From Nostoc sp. CHAB 5715 (lineage in GTDB: Bacteria > Cyanobacteriota > Cyanobacteriia > Cyanobacteriales > Nostocaceae), in assembly GCF_020829685.1 (NCBI RefSeq), contig NZ_JAIVFR010000278.1, forward strand, positions 1 through 7,828: a DNA stretch of 7,828 nt. Reading direction: 5' to 3'. A model generated the notes under the pieces. It had not been told where the DNA came from. It was given only the letters and a program-made list of their open reading frames with translations, and did no database searches. Shown here piece after piece: positions 1 through 6,762 of the stretch (positions are counted from its first letter, which is position 1; every line of letters starts with the position of its first letter). Position numbers and translations under genes: made by a program.

Positions 1-113
1 TTTCGTTTTGCCTTTTTGGGCGTTGATGATTTTATTGCCAAATTGGAAAGTTACACGGCAGATTATGTCATCATATTTGCCCAAAAAGGCAAGACGAAAA
101 GATTGGCGACGTT
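1..113. repeat. MITE-like palindrome interrupting an RT remnant (left end outside window)
   Basis: Bases 1-21 and 79-99 form an inverted repeat of 21 nt with one mismatch, built around GCCTTTTTGGGC/GCCCAAAAAGGC. An inner pair, TGATGA at 24-29 and TCATCA at 68-73, extends the stem after a small asymmetric loop. Homology to group II intron RT proteins on the minus strand stops at about base 114, exactly where this structured segment begins, so it looks like an insertion. The right arm seems to continue to about 113 (GATTGGCGACGTT), which predicts the matching left arm just before base 1. No transposase is visible, so a nonautonomous element is the best guess. A structured RNA segment is the alternative. 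Confidence 0.45.
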
Positions 114-206
114 AAATATTCTTACTTGTAGGCGAAACACGATTTTCCGCAGCTTGCGCCAAGGAATCGATTTCCATTTATCAACTGGATTTAACTCCGT
201 TGTCAT
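114..206 (-). pseudogene. N-terminal remnant of a second group II intron reverse transcriptase
   Basis: An ATG at 206-204 opens a short minus-strand frame whose first 31 residues match the start of group II intron RT/maturase proteins. The diagnostic pieces are DKWKSIPWRKLRKIVFRLQ followed by VRIF. The intron-encoded protein at 893-2404 has the parallel stretch ESWKNLPWKQFRRNLFRLQ. After Phe31 the similarity ends; the frame runs through unrelated sequence and stops at 63-65. A working protein of this family is roughly 500-600 residues, so this is a truncated, nonfunctional copy. The RT, maturase and HNH regions are absent from the window. The family call is firm for so short a match because of the Trp/Pro/Trp spacing and the upstream intron-like sequence. 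Confidence 0.65.
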
Positions 207-807
207 AACATTCTCTACGCATTTTGAACATCTTCTATGTAAACCGTACCCAGTTGTCTAACAGTCCTTACTTGTTAAATTTTCGAGTACATCTTATCAA
301 CTCTACCCGCTAACTCTTATTTAAGGAGTCCACAGTTTCGGAGATTAAATCTCTATGACTGGAGGTTGAAAGAGCAGTTTTATTCGTTCCTTAGTTTAGT
401 TGTTTTGTAGTTTTAGGTTCTCTCATTTCGCCTACAATTCCCCAGAATTGCATTTATTCAGATCAAAATAATGCGGGTATTTTCACACTTTTACGTGTTA
501 TCTTGTGTCGTTGTCCGACCTTGAATTCGGTCGTTCACGTTCAGACGCTTTTTCCGAGAGTTTAACTAGTGTTTAACCATGACTACTTACCTATACGAGT
601 TGCCCCCATCTCAGGTTTGTTATTCTCGTTCTGTCCCCAGCTTCATTTTTAGAGTTTATTCTCCATCCATGTGGGCAGTTTTGACATCACGCCATTCCTA
701 GCGGGTGAGACTTGTCAAATTTGGGTTTGACGCACTCACACTAAACTAAAGTTATCTCTACTATATTTCTGAGTTTGCACTCAAGGCGGTGTAGAGACGA
801 TTTTCCT

Positions 808-829
808 CCAAAGTCCTAAAGGGCTTCGG
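808..829 (-). ncRNA. Candidate domain VI hairpin of the group II intron
   Basis: On the minus strand CCGAAGCCC, a UUUA loop and GGACUUUGG form a nine-pair stem with one G-U pair and one C/A mismatch, beginning 20 nt after domain V. The mismatched A is on the 3' side, where a branch-point adenosine could sit. Flanking GCGGT (845-841) and ACCGC (789-785) could close a longer stem around it. No AY 3' end fits the usual seven- or eight-base distance cleanly, so the exact domain VI fold and splice site stay open. Confidence 0.4.
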
Positions 830-849
830 TTTCAATCAACGAACCGCAC

Positions 850-883
850 GAACCGGACGTGCGCCTTTCGGTGCATCCGGCTC
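850..883 (-). ncRNA. Group II intron domain V
   Basis: The 34-nt minus-strand hairpin has a lower stem GAGCCGGA/UCCGGUUC, an upper stem closed by a GAAA tetraloop, and the usual two-base bulge on the 3' side before UCCGGUUC. It contains the AGC catalytic triad near its start. It matches the group II domain V pattern GAGCCG...GAAA...CGGUUC closely and lies just after the intron protein, as expected. It shows both the orientation and that the RNA catalytic core is preserved. Confidence 0.92.
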
Positions 884-892
884 CCGATGTTC

Positions 893-1993
893 TTAGCTTT
901 TGCGTTGCTTCATGTGCAAGTAATCGTGACAGCTTTCGTGGATTGCCATCAGATTTTCTCTGCGCCAGTTGGCATGGTTACAGTCTTTGTGATGGAGATG
1001 GACTCGCTCATCGGACAGGAGTTTTAGCCCGCAGGCTGCACATGTATGGTTTTGCTGTTTTAGGGCAAGAGAGGTTTTGCCATCATAGAGTTTGCTGTTC
1101 CGCTCACTCCAGTAGGCTAAGTCTCCGTCGAAAGGTGATTTCTCTCCTTTGACGTTGACGTGTTTATTTTCGGAGTAAGGAACTGCTGGGAACGCTTTGT
1201 CAAGCAATTTTTTGCTGTCGTGGCAGTTCAGCTTGGTTTCCTTATTGAATACCCTGAACGCTCTGGTTTCAATATGTACGAGTGAGAATCTTGACCCGTC
1301 CATCTTGCAGAAGCGGTGGTAGTTCCTCCAACCTCTGACTACTGGTGCTAATTTTTCAGCCTTAACAGTAGCACCATAATTCGAGTTGTTGACGATGGCT
1401 TTTATTTTCTTACGAAAAGCTTTGAAGTTGTCCACTGAAGGAACACATCGGAACTTTCCGTTGCTCTGCACTTTGAAGTGCCAGCCTAGGAAATCAAAGC
1501 CGTCTGTCGAGGCGGTTAGCTTGGTTTTCTTTTCGCTTACCTTCATCCCTCTTTCAAACAAGAACTGGCTAATCTTTTCAAGTATTGCTTCTGCGTTATC
1601 ATTGGGTTTAAGGAGAAACACCATGTCGTCGGCGTATCTCACCGAGGGGTGTACGTCCTCTATCTCATTAAGCGCAATGTTAGCTAGTAGGGGACTTACC
1701 ACTCCGCCTTGTGGCGTTCCTTGTTCGGGAAATTCTGGATTGACTCCTGATTTAAGACAGCGAAAAATTCCCGTCTTTAAGCTCTTGGGAGCGATGAGTT
1801 TATCCATAATGCATGAGTGGCTTATCCTGTCGAAGCATTTTTCGATATCGAGTTCGATGACTCGCTTATCCTTCCCATTGGCATCAGATTTTAAATTTAG
1901 AAACAGAATTTTCTGGGCATCATGTGCTGACCGCCCTGTTCTAAATCCGTAGCTTCTGGCGTGGAAAGTTGCTTCATGTGCTGGTTCTAGGGC
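893..1993 (-). pseudogene. Group II intron RT/maturase/HNH protein, C-terminal part after an in-frame amber codon
   Basis: This continues the frame of the upstream fragment without a shift; only a TAG at 1996-1994 separates them. It carries the RT catalytic core: ELDIEKCFDRI with the first Asp, QGGVVSPLLANIAL, and YADD. Maturase X-domain sequence follows (LAPVVRGWRNYHRFCKMDGS). The end is an HNH endonuclease with CAACG, HLHHKD and MAIHESCHDYLH. All metal ligands expected for RT and HNH are visible. The first internal ATG is at 1807, after the first catalytic Asp, so restart there would give an inactive RT. The intact protein would bind the intron RNA, help it splice, nick the target and prime reverse transcription. 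Whether readthrough or trans-complementation occurs is unknown. Confidence 0.85.
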
Positions 1994-2404
1994 CTATTTT
2001 GCTAGGCATTGCCAGGCTCTATCGCCTAGGGTGGGAACTTTCAGAATGCGTTTTGTTCCATCCTTTTTAGGGATTGGTATTTCGCGTAACCCTTGGTGAA
2101 ACCAGTTGCTACCGTGGCGAAGGAGTTCTTTACTCAATTCAAGCCTTTCCTCACAGGTAAGGTCTTTTTTGCCATCAATTCCTGCGGTCTTTTTCCCAGC
2201 GTTTAGCTGACTAACTTGACGGACTGCCAACAACCTTGCTGCGGTGGATTTCAGAATCAGCTTTTGAAGGGACTTTGCTTTGCGCTTGTCACCAACTTGA
2301 ACAGCTTTATATACTCGTCTTTGTAGGCGGAATAGGTTACGGCGGAATTGCTTCCACGGTAAGTTCTTCCACGATTCACTAGCATTTTCGCTGTGTCTAA
2401 TCAT
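1994..2404 (-). pseudogene. Group II intron RT/maturase, N-terminal part ending in a premature TAG
   Basis: This is the N-terminus and RT0-RT2 region of the intron protein: ESWKNLPWKQFRRNLFRLQ, LNAGKKTAGIDGKKDLT, GLREIPIPKKDGTKR, VPTLGDRAWQCLAK. I place the start at ATG 2404 because GGAG ends six bases upstream. A GTG at 2434 would add ten residues and has no better ribosome site. The frame ends at TAG 1996-1994. Related proteins read LAKYALEP here, so the stop most likely replaced a Tyr codon (TAY to TAG, one base). With the downstream part the protein would be 503 residues, a normal length. The split makes cis-encoded maturase unlikely unless the stop is suppressed or is a sequencing error. 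Confidence 0.85.
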
Positions 2405-2615
2405 GCTCTGCTCCGATTTGTATATTCTGAACACCTCAGACCAATTACGGTCTGTCTTACCCGATGTGAGGATTTCCGCGTCTCGTCTCGCCTACTGAGG
2501 GTTCGACCTATTCTCAGACCTCATCATCGTTTTTATTCGTTCCCTCTGTTGGATTGTTGGTTCCTTTAGGTGGAGTCACTTCAACCACTGGATTCCCTTG
2601 ACTCTTGCCACTGTC

Positions 2616-2621
2616 GTAGTT
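2616..2621 (-). other. Proposed EBS1 of the group II intron
   Basis: The minus-strand bases AACTAC pair without mismatch with GTAGTT (2966-2961), the six bases just before the intron. The distance to the conserved GGGAACGAA block resembles that in Ll.LtrB. EBS2 is less certain: CCCACA (2687-2682) could pair with TGTGGG (2971-2966), but it overlaps the IBS1 pairing by one base. Confidence 0.6.
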
Positions 2622-2960
2622 AAAACGTGGCGGGAATTATCTCCAGTAAAGTCGGGGGGTTTGTGTTATGCCCCGCTTCTGTGTGGGTTGCTTTTTTAGA
2701 CTCTGTTTCACCGTGGGAACTCCCCATTAGCACCAGTGTCAACCCATAACAGTCGTCTGATTGCGCCCTGGTTCCAGCTTCAGCCTCCGTAATTCCGAGT
2801 ACGGTCACTGTGGACAGATAGGGAGTCACATCTGAGTCTGATGGGTGGGACTTTCACCCACATCCGACTGAGAGTTCAACCTTTATGGCAGAAGTCTGCT
2901 GTCAGGTTGGTAACGTTATTTGCGGACTTTAACCGTGATTCACGTTACAACGAATCGCAC

Positions 2961-3110
2961 AACTACCCACAGTTGGCTCCGCCTGAACTGTGGGTTTCTA
3001 CATCCCTCAGTTCGTTTTTAGCGGAGACTTCTACAGATTTTTGACGCTTCTTTGCCCCTAGTTGCTTCATGCTTCCCGCAGTTTTGCGAGTACGTGAAGT
3101 AGAGCTAGAC
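2961..3110 (-). ncRNA. Predicted omega (right-end) RNA scaffold overlapping the tnpB 3' end
   Basis: TnpB nucleases use an RNA made from the tnpB 3' end and the element's right end, with the guide just outside the element. Here that region ends in the 2965-2995 hairpin. The last 60 or so codons of tnpB encode a Ser/Lys-rich tail with no recognisable domain, consistent with sequence kept for RNA structure. The upstream limit is only a guess. The guide position is taken by the group II intron 5' end. This is inferred from family knowledge and not shown directly. Confidence 0.4.
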
Positions 3111-4309
3111 GACTCTACGTCTACGAGGCTAGTTCCTAACCCCGGCAGATTACCTTTTGCCCAATAAAGCATAACTTCGGCAGCAGCAATATCTCTGTCC
3201 TGTAGATAATTACAAACACCACACTCATGTACTCGAATATCGAGTGTTTTCTTGTGTTGGTTTCCACATTTAGGGCAGGTTTGAGAAGGCTTTACTTGTC
3301 GCGTTGGAACCTCGATAAATACACCACCATTCTGTTCTACTTTGTATTTGATGGTGCTACGCAACAGACCAAAACCAACATCAAGAATAGACTTATTTAG
3401 TCCAGCTTTCTGTTTTTTGCGTTTGCCTTTTTTAGCCTTAGCAGTCATGTTTTTTACTTCTAGCTTTTCAGTCGCCACCATGCTGTTACTGCTGGTTATT
3501 TGTGTGGCGACTTGGTGTACCCAATTCTGGCGTTGATTAGCGACTTTTCGAGTCAGCTTGCTAACCTTGGATTGGGCTTTTTTGAACCGTCTAGAAGCCT
3601 TGATTTTTTTCTTTCTATTCGGCGCACGTTTACGCCTCTTATCCTTAGATGCTTTCTTGATTAGATGTTCTGCGTTCCTCAAAAACTTCGGAGCATCGAT
3701 TTGTTGATGATTCTCACCATCAGTAATTGATAATGCAGATTTACACCCTAAGTCAATACCAACAGCACCGATAGGTAAAATCTCTAGCTGTAGAATTTGG
3801 TCTAATACGTTGACAGTAATTGAGGCATACCATTTACCATTGCGATAAAGAATGGTGCAAGTAGTTGGTTTACCCCAATACTTAGCCTGTCCACGCATCT
3901 GGATACGCCCAATTTTAGACAAATTCAGATAACCATTTTCACCGTCTGACTCAACAGAGTAGCCAGTCTTGGCGGGATATGTCCATCCTGAATAATGCCT
4001 AATTGACTTGAATCTAGGGCGTTTACCTAGACCCTTGAACCAACGTTCAAAAGCAAAATCAACACGCTTCAATGTTGCTTGCAATGCCTGAGAATTGATT
4101 TCTTTATACTCAATCCAAACGTCTTTAAACGCTGGTAAGGAGTTCTGTTGCTCTATATAGTCAACAGAATAATTGAAGTTTTGATACTGGTGAAATCTAT
4201 TATTGACAGCAGCGTTGTACAGGTCTTTGTGTAACTTCCGGTGATATCTCAAAGACTGCTCTATCTGCTTATTTGGGTATAACCGAAAAGTCATTCGCCT
4301 GATCGCCAC
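2963..4309 (-). CDS. tnpB: TnpB RNA-guided nuclease (IS605 OrfB family)
   Basis: A protein of 448 residues from the GTG at 4309. GGAGG at 4325-4321 sits 11 bases upstream and would lie inside the gene if the TTG at 4327 were used. In numbering from that TTG, the N-terminal FRLYPNKQ motif is at 14-21, RuvC-I GIDLG has Asp192, RuvC-II ATEKLEV has Glu287, the zinc ribbon is C351/C354/C369/C372, and RuvC-III has DRD at 377-379. All catalytic and zinc residues are present, so nuclease activity is plausible. TnpB cuts DNA beside a short motif under omega RNA guidance and helps the element persist at its donor site. The last 60 or so residues are low in complexity and overlap the right-end hairpin. 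It diverges from tnpA, with its own promoter at 4379-4351. Confidence 0.93.
   Translation of the reverse strand: MAIRRMTFRLYPNKQIEQSLRYHRKLHKDLYNAAVNNRFHQYQNFNYSVDYIEQQNSLPAFKDVWIEYKEINSQALQATLKRVDFAFERWFKGLGKRPRFKSIRHYSGWTYPAKTGYSVESDGENGYLNLSKIGRIQMRGQAKYWGKPTTCTILYRNGKWYASITVNVLDQILQLEILPIGAVGIDLGCKSALSITDGENHQQIDAPKFLRNAEHLIKKASKDKRRKRAPNRKKKIKASRRFKKAQSKVSKLTRKVANQRQNWVHQVATQITSSNSMVATEKLEVKNMTAKAKKGKRKKQKAGLNKSILDVGFGLLRSTIKYKVEQNGGVFIEVPTRQVKPSQTCPKCGNQHKKTLDIRVHECGVCNYLQDRDIAAAEVMLYWAKGNLPGLGTSLVDVESSSSTSRTRKTAGSMKQLGAKKRQKSVEVSAKNELRDVETHSSGGANCG
2965..2995 (-). repeat. Right-end hairpin of the IS200/IS605-type element
   Basis: ACCCACAGTT (2965-2974) and AACTGTGGGT (2986-2995) form a perfect ten-pair stem with an 11-nt loop. 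The tnpB stop codon (2965-2963) overlaps its base. By analogy with IS608 and IS605, this is the transposase-binding right end. In TnpB systems the same region is the 3' scaffold of the guide RNA. The group II intron starts five bases beyond it. Confidence 0.75.
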
Positions 4310-4350
4310 TTCTATCTTTACCTCCAAGACAAGAATATACTATAGCATTG

Positions 4351-4379
4351 ATAATACAGTTGAAGTGTAGGTTAGTCAA
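4351..4379 (-). promoter_or_regulatory. Sigma-70-type promoter for tnpB
   Basis: On the minus strand TTGACT (4379-4374) and TATTAT (4356-4351) are separated by exactly 17 bp. GGAGG at 4325-4321 follows at a distance that leaves a short leader. The -35 box lies directly against the tnpA GTG start codon (4380), so RNA polymerase binding here could compete with tnpA expression. Confidence 0.6.
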
Positions 4380-4787
4380 GTGTTTGTTAGAAAAGGTTCT
4401 CATTCTGTTTTTTCTGTTCACCTGCATTTTGTGTTTGTTACCAAATATCGGCGCAAGGTAATAACCGCTCCAATATTGGAACGGTTGCATGAGGTACTGG
4501 CAAATGTTTGCATAAAGACAAAATGCCGATTGATAGAATTTTCAGGAGAATCAGACCATATTCACCTATTGGTAGATTTCCATCCTGATAATAATTTATC
4601 AGCGTTAGTGGGTAGCCTTAAGTCAGCTTCTAGTAGAATTATTCAAAAAGAATTCACGGAGCATTTAGCAACTTTCTATAAAAAGCCTGTTCTTTGGTCT
4701 AGCTCTTATTACGTTGCATCAACTGGTGGCGCACCAATTGAAAAAGTAAAACAGTACATCAAATCTCAAGAAGTGCCTACAAAATAA
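4380..4787 (+). CDS. tnpA: TnpA, Y1 single-strand transposase (IS200/IS605 family)
   Basis: A protein of 135 residues, within the normal range for IS200-type transposases. It starts with GTG; a weak AGG lies a few bases upstream and no in-frame ATG is nearby. Diagnostic parts are VHLHFVFVTKYRRK at 13-26, the HUH metal-binding motif HIH at 60-62 within SDHIHLLV, and the nucleophile Tyr126 in EKVKQYIKSQ. The enzyme would excise the element as a single-stranded circle from one strand and rejoin it at a short target, recognising the end hairpins. All catalytic residues are present. It is divergent from tnpB, and the element's left end lies downstream. Confidence 0.93.
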   Translation: MFVRKGSHSVFSVHLHFVFVTKYRRKVITAPILERLHEVLANVCIKTKCRLIEFSGESDHIHLLVDFHPDNNLSALVGSLKSASSRIIQKEFTEHLATFYKKPVLWSSSYYVASTGGAPIEKVKQYIKSQEVPTK

Positions 4788-4823
4788 ATGTGAGCAAAGT
4801 CAAACTACTGGGGATTCGTCATA

Positions 4824-4868
4824 CATCTGGAATTTGTTTTTGCTGATGCAAAAAATCAATTCCAGATG
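4824..4868. repeat. Long interrupted hairpin downstream of tnpA
   Basis: CATCTGGAATT (4824-4834) pairs with AATTCCAGATG (4858-4868), and inside it TTTTTGC (4837-4843) pairs with GCAAAAA (4848-4854) around a TGAT loop. It lies 36 bp after the tnpA stop. There is no clear T-run after it, so a terminator is possible but not proven. It may instead be part of the IS left end. Confidence 0.5.
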
Positions 4869-4891
4869 CAATCCTTATCCCCCGCTCCCTA

Positions 4892-4923
4892 TCCCCACCC
4901 TATGAGTACATTGAGGGTGGGGA
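4892..4923. repeat. Left-end hairpin of the IS200/IS605-type element
   Basis: TCCCCACCCT (4892-4901) and AGGGTGGGGA (4914-4923) form a perfect ten-pair stem with a 12-nt loop, similar in size to the right-end hairpin. On the minus strand GGAAGT precedes it, as AGAAAC precedes the right-end hairpin. These could be guide tetranucleotides of the IS608 kind. Between here and the cysW stop codon (4937-5039) I see no gene and no convincing terminator. Confidence 0.6.
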
Positions 4924-5039
4924 CTTCCGCGACACGTTAACCCTAACGGTAATTTCCTAATAGGTACTAAGTAGATCGTACCATGTCCCATGATTTGCTT
5001 GTATCCTATTCAAAGGATAACTATAATCTCTTGATTTTT

Positions 5040-5915
5040 CTATTCAACATCTTTAATGCGGGTTTTCCGTTCCAGAATTTCCTTCAGCACTAAGGTTACT
5101 ACTGCTAGTAAAGCTAACAGTACAGCCGCAGAGAAGGCAGCTTCGGTTTCATATTGTTTGTAAGCGTCTTCTACAAACAGTGGTAGGCTCTGGGTTTGGT
5201 CAGCAATGTTGCCAGATACCACCGAAACCGCCCCGAATTCACCCATTGCTCTGGCATTGGTCAAAATTAAACCGTAGAGTAAGCCCCAACGGATACTAGG
5301 CAAGGTGACGCGCCAAAATATCTGCCAATCTTTCGCACCTAGAGTTCTAGCAACTTCCTCTTGATCCTTACCAAATTCCTCTAAAACAGGAATTACTTCC
5401 CGCGCCACAAAGGGCATACTCACGAAGGCTGTAGCCAGTACCATACCTGGAAAGGCAAAGATTATTTTGATATCATAAGCCTGGAGCCAAGGGCCAAACC
5501 ACCCAGTGCGTCCGTAAAGTAGCACAATCATCAATCCTGCGACTACGGGAGAAATCGAGAAAGGCAGGTCAATAATGCTCAAAACTACGGCGCGTCCGGG
5601 AAATTTATGACGAGCGATCGCCCAAGCTGCACATAAACCAAATACTGTATTTAATGGTAGAGCGATCGCCGCTAATAACAGTGTCAACCAAGCTGCATGG
5701 ACAAAGGCTGGTTTGCTCAAGTTAGATAGAAAAGGCCCAATTCCTTTGCTGAAGGCTTGGACAAAAACGTTAATTGCAGGCAGGTATTGAACTAAGGTTA
5801 AATAGGCGATCGCTATCCCAATTAAAACTATTGGTATCCAACTCTTCTGCTCTTTAGGCTTGGCTGTATCTGTATCAGATGCAGATGAGTGAAAACTTGG
5901 CTTATCTACTGTCAT
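5040..5915 (-). CDS. cysW: CysW, sulfate/thiosulfate ABC transporter permease
   Basis: A protein of 291 residues, an inner-membrane subunit that pairs with CysT to form the sulfate channel. A polar N-terminal stretch (1-25) leads to a first membrane helix at about 27-50. Further helices follow at about 73-100, 109-134, 154-172, 208-226 and 258-278. The cytoplasmic EAA-type loop, which docks the CysA ATPase, is [16 protein letters not shown] at 186-201. The start is ATG 5915, with AAGG four bases upstream. It overlaps the cysT end by 14 bp, indicating translational coupling. HIP1 octamers at 5614, 5662 and 5806 mark it as native cyanobacterial DNA. No cysA follows; the IS element begins about 100 bp downstream. 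CysW and ModB-like permeases are related, but the CysT/SbpA neighbours settle the call. Confidence 0.93.
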   Translation of the reverse strand: MTVDKPSFHSSASDTDTAKPKEQKSWIPIVLIGIAIAYLTLVQYLPAINVFVQAFSKGIGPFLSNLSKPAFVHAAWLTLLLAAIALPLNTVFGLCAAWAIARHKFPGRAVVLSIIDLPFSISPVVAGLMIVLLYGRTGWFGPWLQAYDIKIIFAFPGMVLATAFVSMPFVAREVIPVLEEFGKDQEEVARTLGAKDWQIFWRVTLPSIRWGLLYGLILTNARAMGEFGAVSVVSGNIADQTQSLPLFVEDAYKQYETEAAFSAAVLLALLAVVTLVLKEILERKTRIKDVE

Positions 5916-6588
5916 ATCGCCTTGCCCATGCTTGTAAGAAATTAATTGCCAACAGTAGTACCAACGAAATTGATAGTAAAACTATGCCAATTACTGTTGC
6001 ACCAGAATAGTCATACTGCTCTAACCGTTGGAAAATCAACACAGGTGCGATCAAATCTTGGAATGGCGTATTGGAAGAGATAATCACAGTCGAACCATAT
6101 TCCCCAACTGCACGAGAGAAACCCAAGGCAACACCAGTTAAAATTGTCGGAAATAAAGGTGGTAAAATCACTTTCCAGAAGGTCTGCCATTGAGAAGCAC
6201 CCAGACACCAAGCGGCTTCTTCAATTTCATGTTCCATTTCCTGAAGCACGGGTTGCACAGTTCTCACGACAAAAGGTAGTGAGATAAATATCATTGCCAC
6301 CGCTACCCCCGTGCGGGTAAAAGACACTTTAATTCCTAGTGGTGCTAGTAGCGAACCTAGCCAGCCATTATCGCTGTAAACTGTTGCCAGTGTTAACCCT
6401 GCTACCGCAGTTGGTAGTGCAAAGGGTAAATCTACTGTGGCATCAATCAAGCGTTTTAAGGGAAAGTCGTAGCGAACCAGAACCCAAGCAATCAGAGTGC
6501 CAAAAATCCCATTGAGTAAGGCAGCGAAGATTGCTGTAACAAAAGTTACATTATAGGTTGCCAATGCGATATCACTGGTTGCGATCGC
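5614..6588. repeat. Four HIP1 octamers (GCGATCGC)
   Basis: Copies are at 5614-5621, 5662-5669, 5806-5813 and 6581-6588. HIP1 is strongly overrepresented in many cyanobacterial chromosomes. None occurs in the mobile elements to the left or in the GC-rich segment to the right, which separates native from acquired or foreign DNA. Confidence 0.9.
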
Positions 6589-6762
6589 CCAAAATCTCGC
6601 CGGAGGTTCCGTACTTGCTTTCAGGAACATGGCAGCTATGGGGATAAACAACATCACCGTCAGGTATCCTATAGTGATTCGCCAAGTCCAGGGAACCCGC
6701 CCCAATCTCTTCCAGAATGGCGTTTTTCGTTCAACTTCCAAAGAAGGAGATACAGTCGTCAC
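5902..6762 (-). CDS. cysT: CysT (CysU), sulfate/thiosulfate ABC transporter permease
   Basis: A protein of 286 residues from GTG 6762, chosen because GGAG (6775-6772) sits nine bases upstream. A TTG at 6783 would add seven residues encoded within repeat-like sequence. Six membrane segments are apparent: [20 protein letters not shown], the stretch around [64 protein letters not shown] and the C-terminal VIGIVLL...LLLAI. The EAA loop [16 protein letters not shown] contacts the ATPase. [12 protein letters not shown] and the GEYG motif are typical of CysT. It lies between sbpA and cysW in the usual order and overlaps cysW by 14 bp. A HIP1 site is at 6581-6588. In sulfur-starved cells such operons are normally induced, but no regulator site is visible here. 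Confidence 0.92.
   Translation of the reverse strand: MTTVSPSLEVERKTPFWKRLGRVPWTWRITIGYLTVMLFIPIAAMFLKASTEPPARFWAIATSDIALATYNVTFVTAIFAALLNGIFGTLIAWVLVRYDFPLKRLIDATVDLPFALPTAVAGLTLATVYSDNGWLGSLLAPLGIKVSFTRTGVAVAMIFISLPFVVRTVQPVLQEMEHEIEEAAWCLGASQWQTFWKVILPPLFPTILTGVALGFSRAVGEYGSTVIISSNTPFQDLIAPVLIFQRLEQYDYSGATVIGIVLLSISLVLLLAINFLQAWARRYDSR

Larger units (their letters stand above)
1..735 (-). mobile_element. Second group II intron, 5' portion (domains I-III plus RT start), truncated by window edge
   Basis: No complete gene lies in 207-735. On the minus strand the stretch starts with GTGCG (735-731), the group II 5' consensus, and ends at an RT start codon (206), as expected for an ORF placed in domain IV. 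It shares a 13-nt identical block, TTTTATTCGTTCC (plus-strand reading, 378-390), with the other intron (2531-2543). On the minus strand this reads GGAACGAA and resembles the late domain I segment GGGAACGAA of the Lactococcus Ll.LtrB intron. The block is 345 nt from the 5' end here and 417 nt in the other intron. An alternative 5' end is GTGTG at 741-737. Domains V and VI are not present. The copy is probably defective because its RT is broken. Confidence 0.6.
780..2960 (-). mobile_element. Group II intron with RT-HNH protein, inserted at the right end of an IS200/IS605-type element
   Basis: The 5' end is GTGCG at 2960-2956. The stretch 2435-2960 holds no gene but has domain I-III character, including a GGGAACGAA block at 2544-2536. 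The protein frame is in domain IV, followed by a canonical 34-nt domain V at 883-850. EBS1 is proposed as AACTAC at 2621-2616 (intron positions 340-345). It pairs perfectly with the last six exon bases, GTAGTT (2966-2961), and lies about 75 nt before GGGAACGAA, as in Ll.LtrB. The 3' end is not resolved; it should lie between about 740 and 800, after the domain VI candidate. The RT type and HNH domain suggest a cyanobacterial CL2B-like intron. The RNA core looks intact, but the protein carries an amber codon. Confidence 0.8.
2961..4936. mobile_element. IS200/IS605-type insertion sequence with divergent tnpA and tnpB
   Basis: A Y1 transposase gene (plus strand) and a tnpB gene (minus strand) diverge from a 70-bp region, the gene arrangement of IS605. 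The end next to the tnpB 3' terminus has a palindrome at 2965-2995, and the end beyond tnpA has one at 4892-4923. Such subterminal hairpins, rather than terminal inverted repeats, are the ends recognised by Y1 transposases. The left end is guessed at about 4935 because the minus strand there reads GTTAAC before the element, similar to the TTTAA(C) target of IS605. The right end cannot be fixed because the group II intron begins at 2960. Both genes are uninterrupted, so the element could have been active recently. Confidence 0.75.

Noticed and set aside
16..261. Plus-strand open frame of 81 codons
   Set aside because: It runs antisense to the RT N-terminal remnant and through the palindrome; no family resemblance.
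859..1152. Plus-strand frame rich in Cys and His
   Set aside because: Antisense of the HNH domain and domain V; the composition is a shadow of those.
1386..1952. Plus-strand frame of 188 codons
   Set aside because: Opposite strand of the well-supported RT gene.
2807..2813. Seven-base match to ACTGTGG as EBS2
   Set aside because: Complementarity is perfect, but it is at intron position 148-154, far from EBS1, unlike known domain I layouts; likely chance.
2620..2829. Minus-strand frame of 69 codons
   Set aside because: It lies in the intron's domain I region and has no protein-like features.
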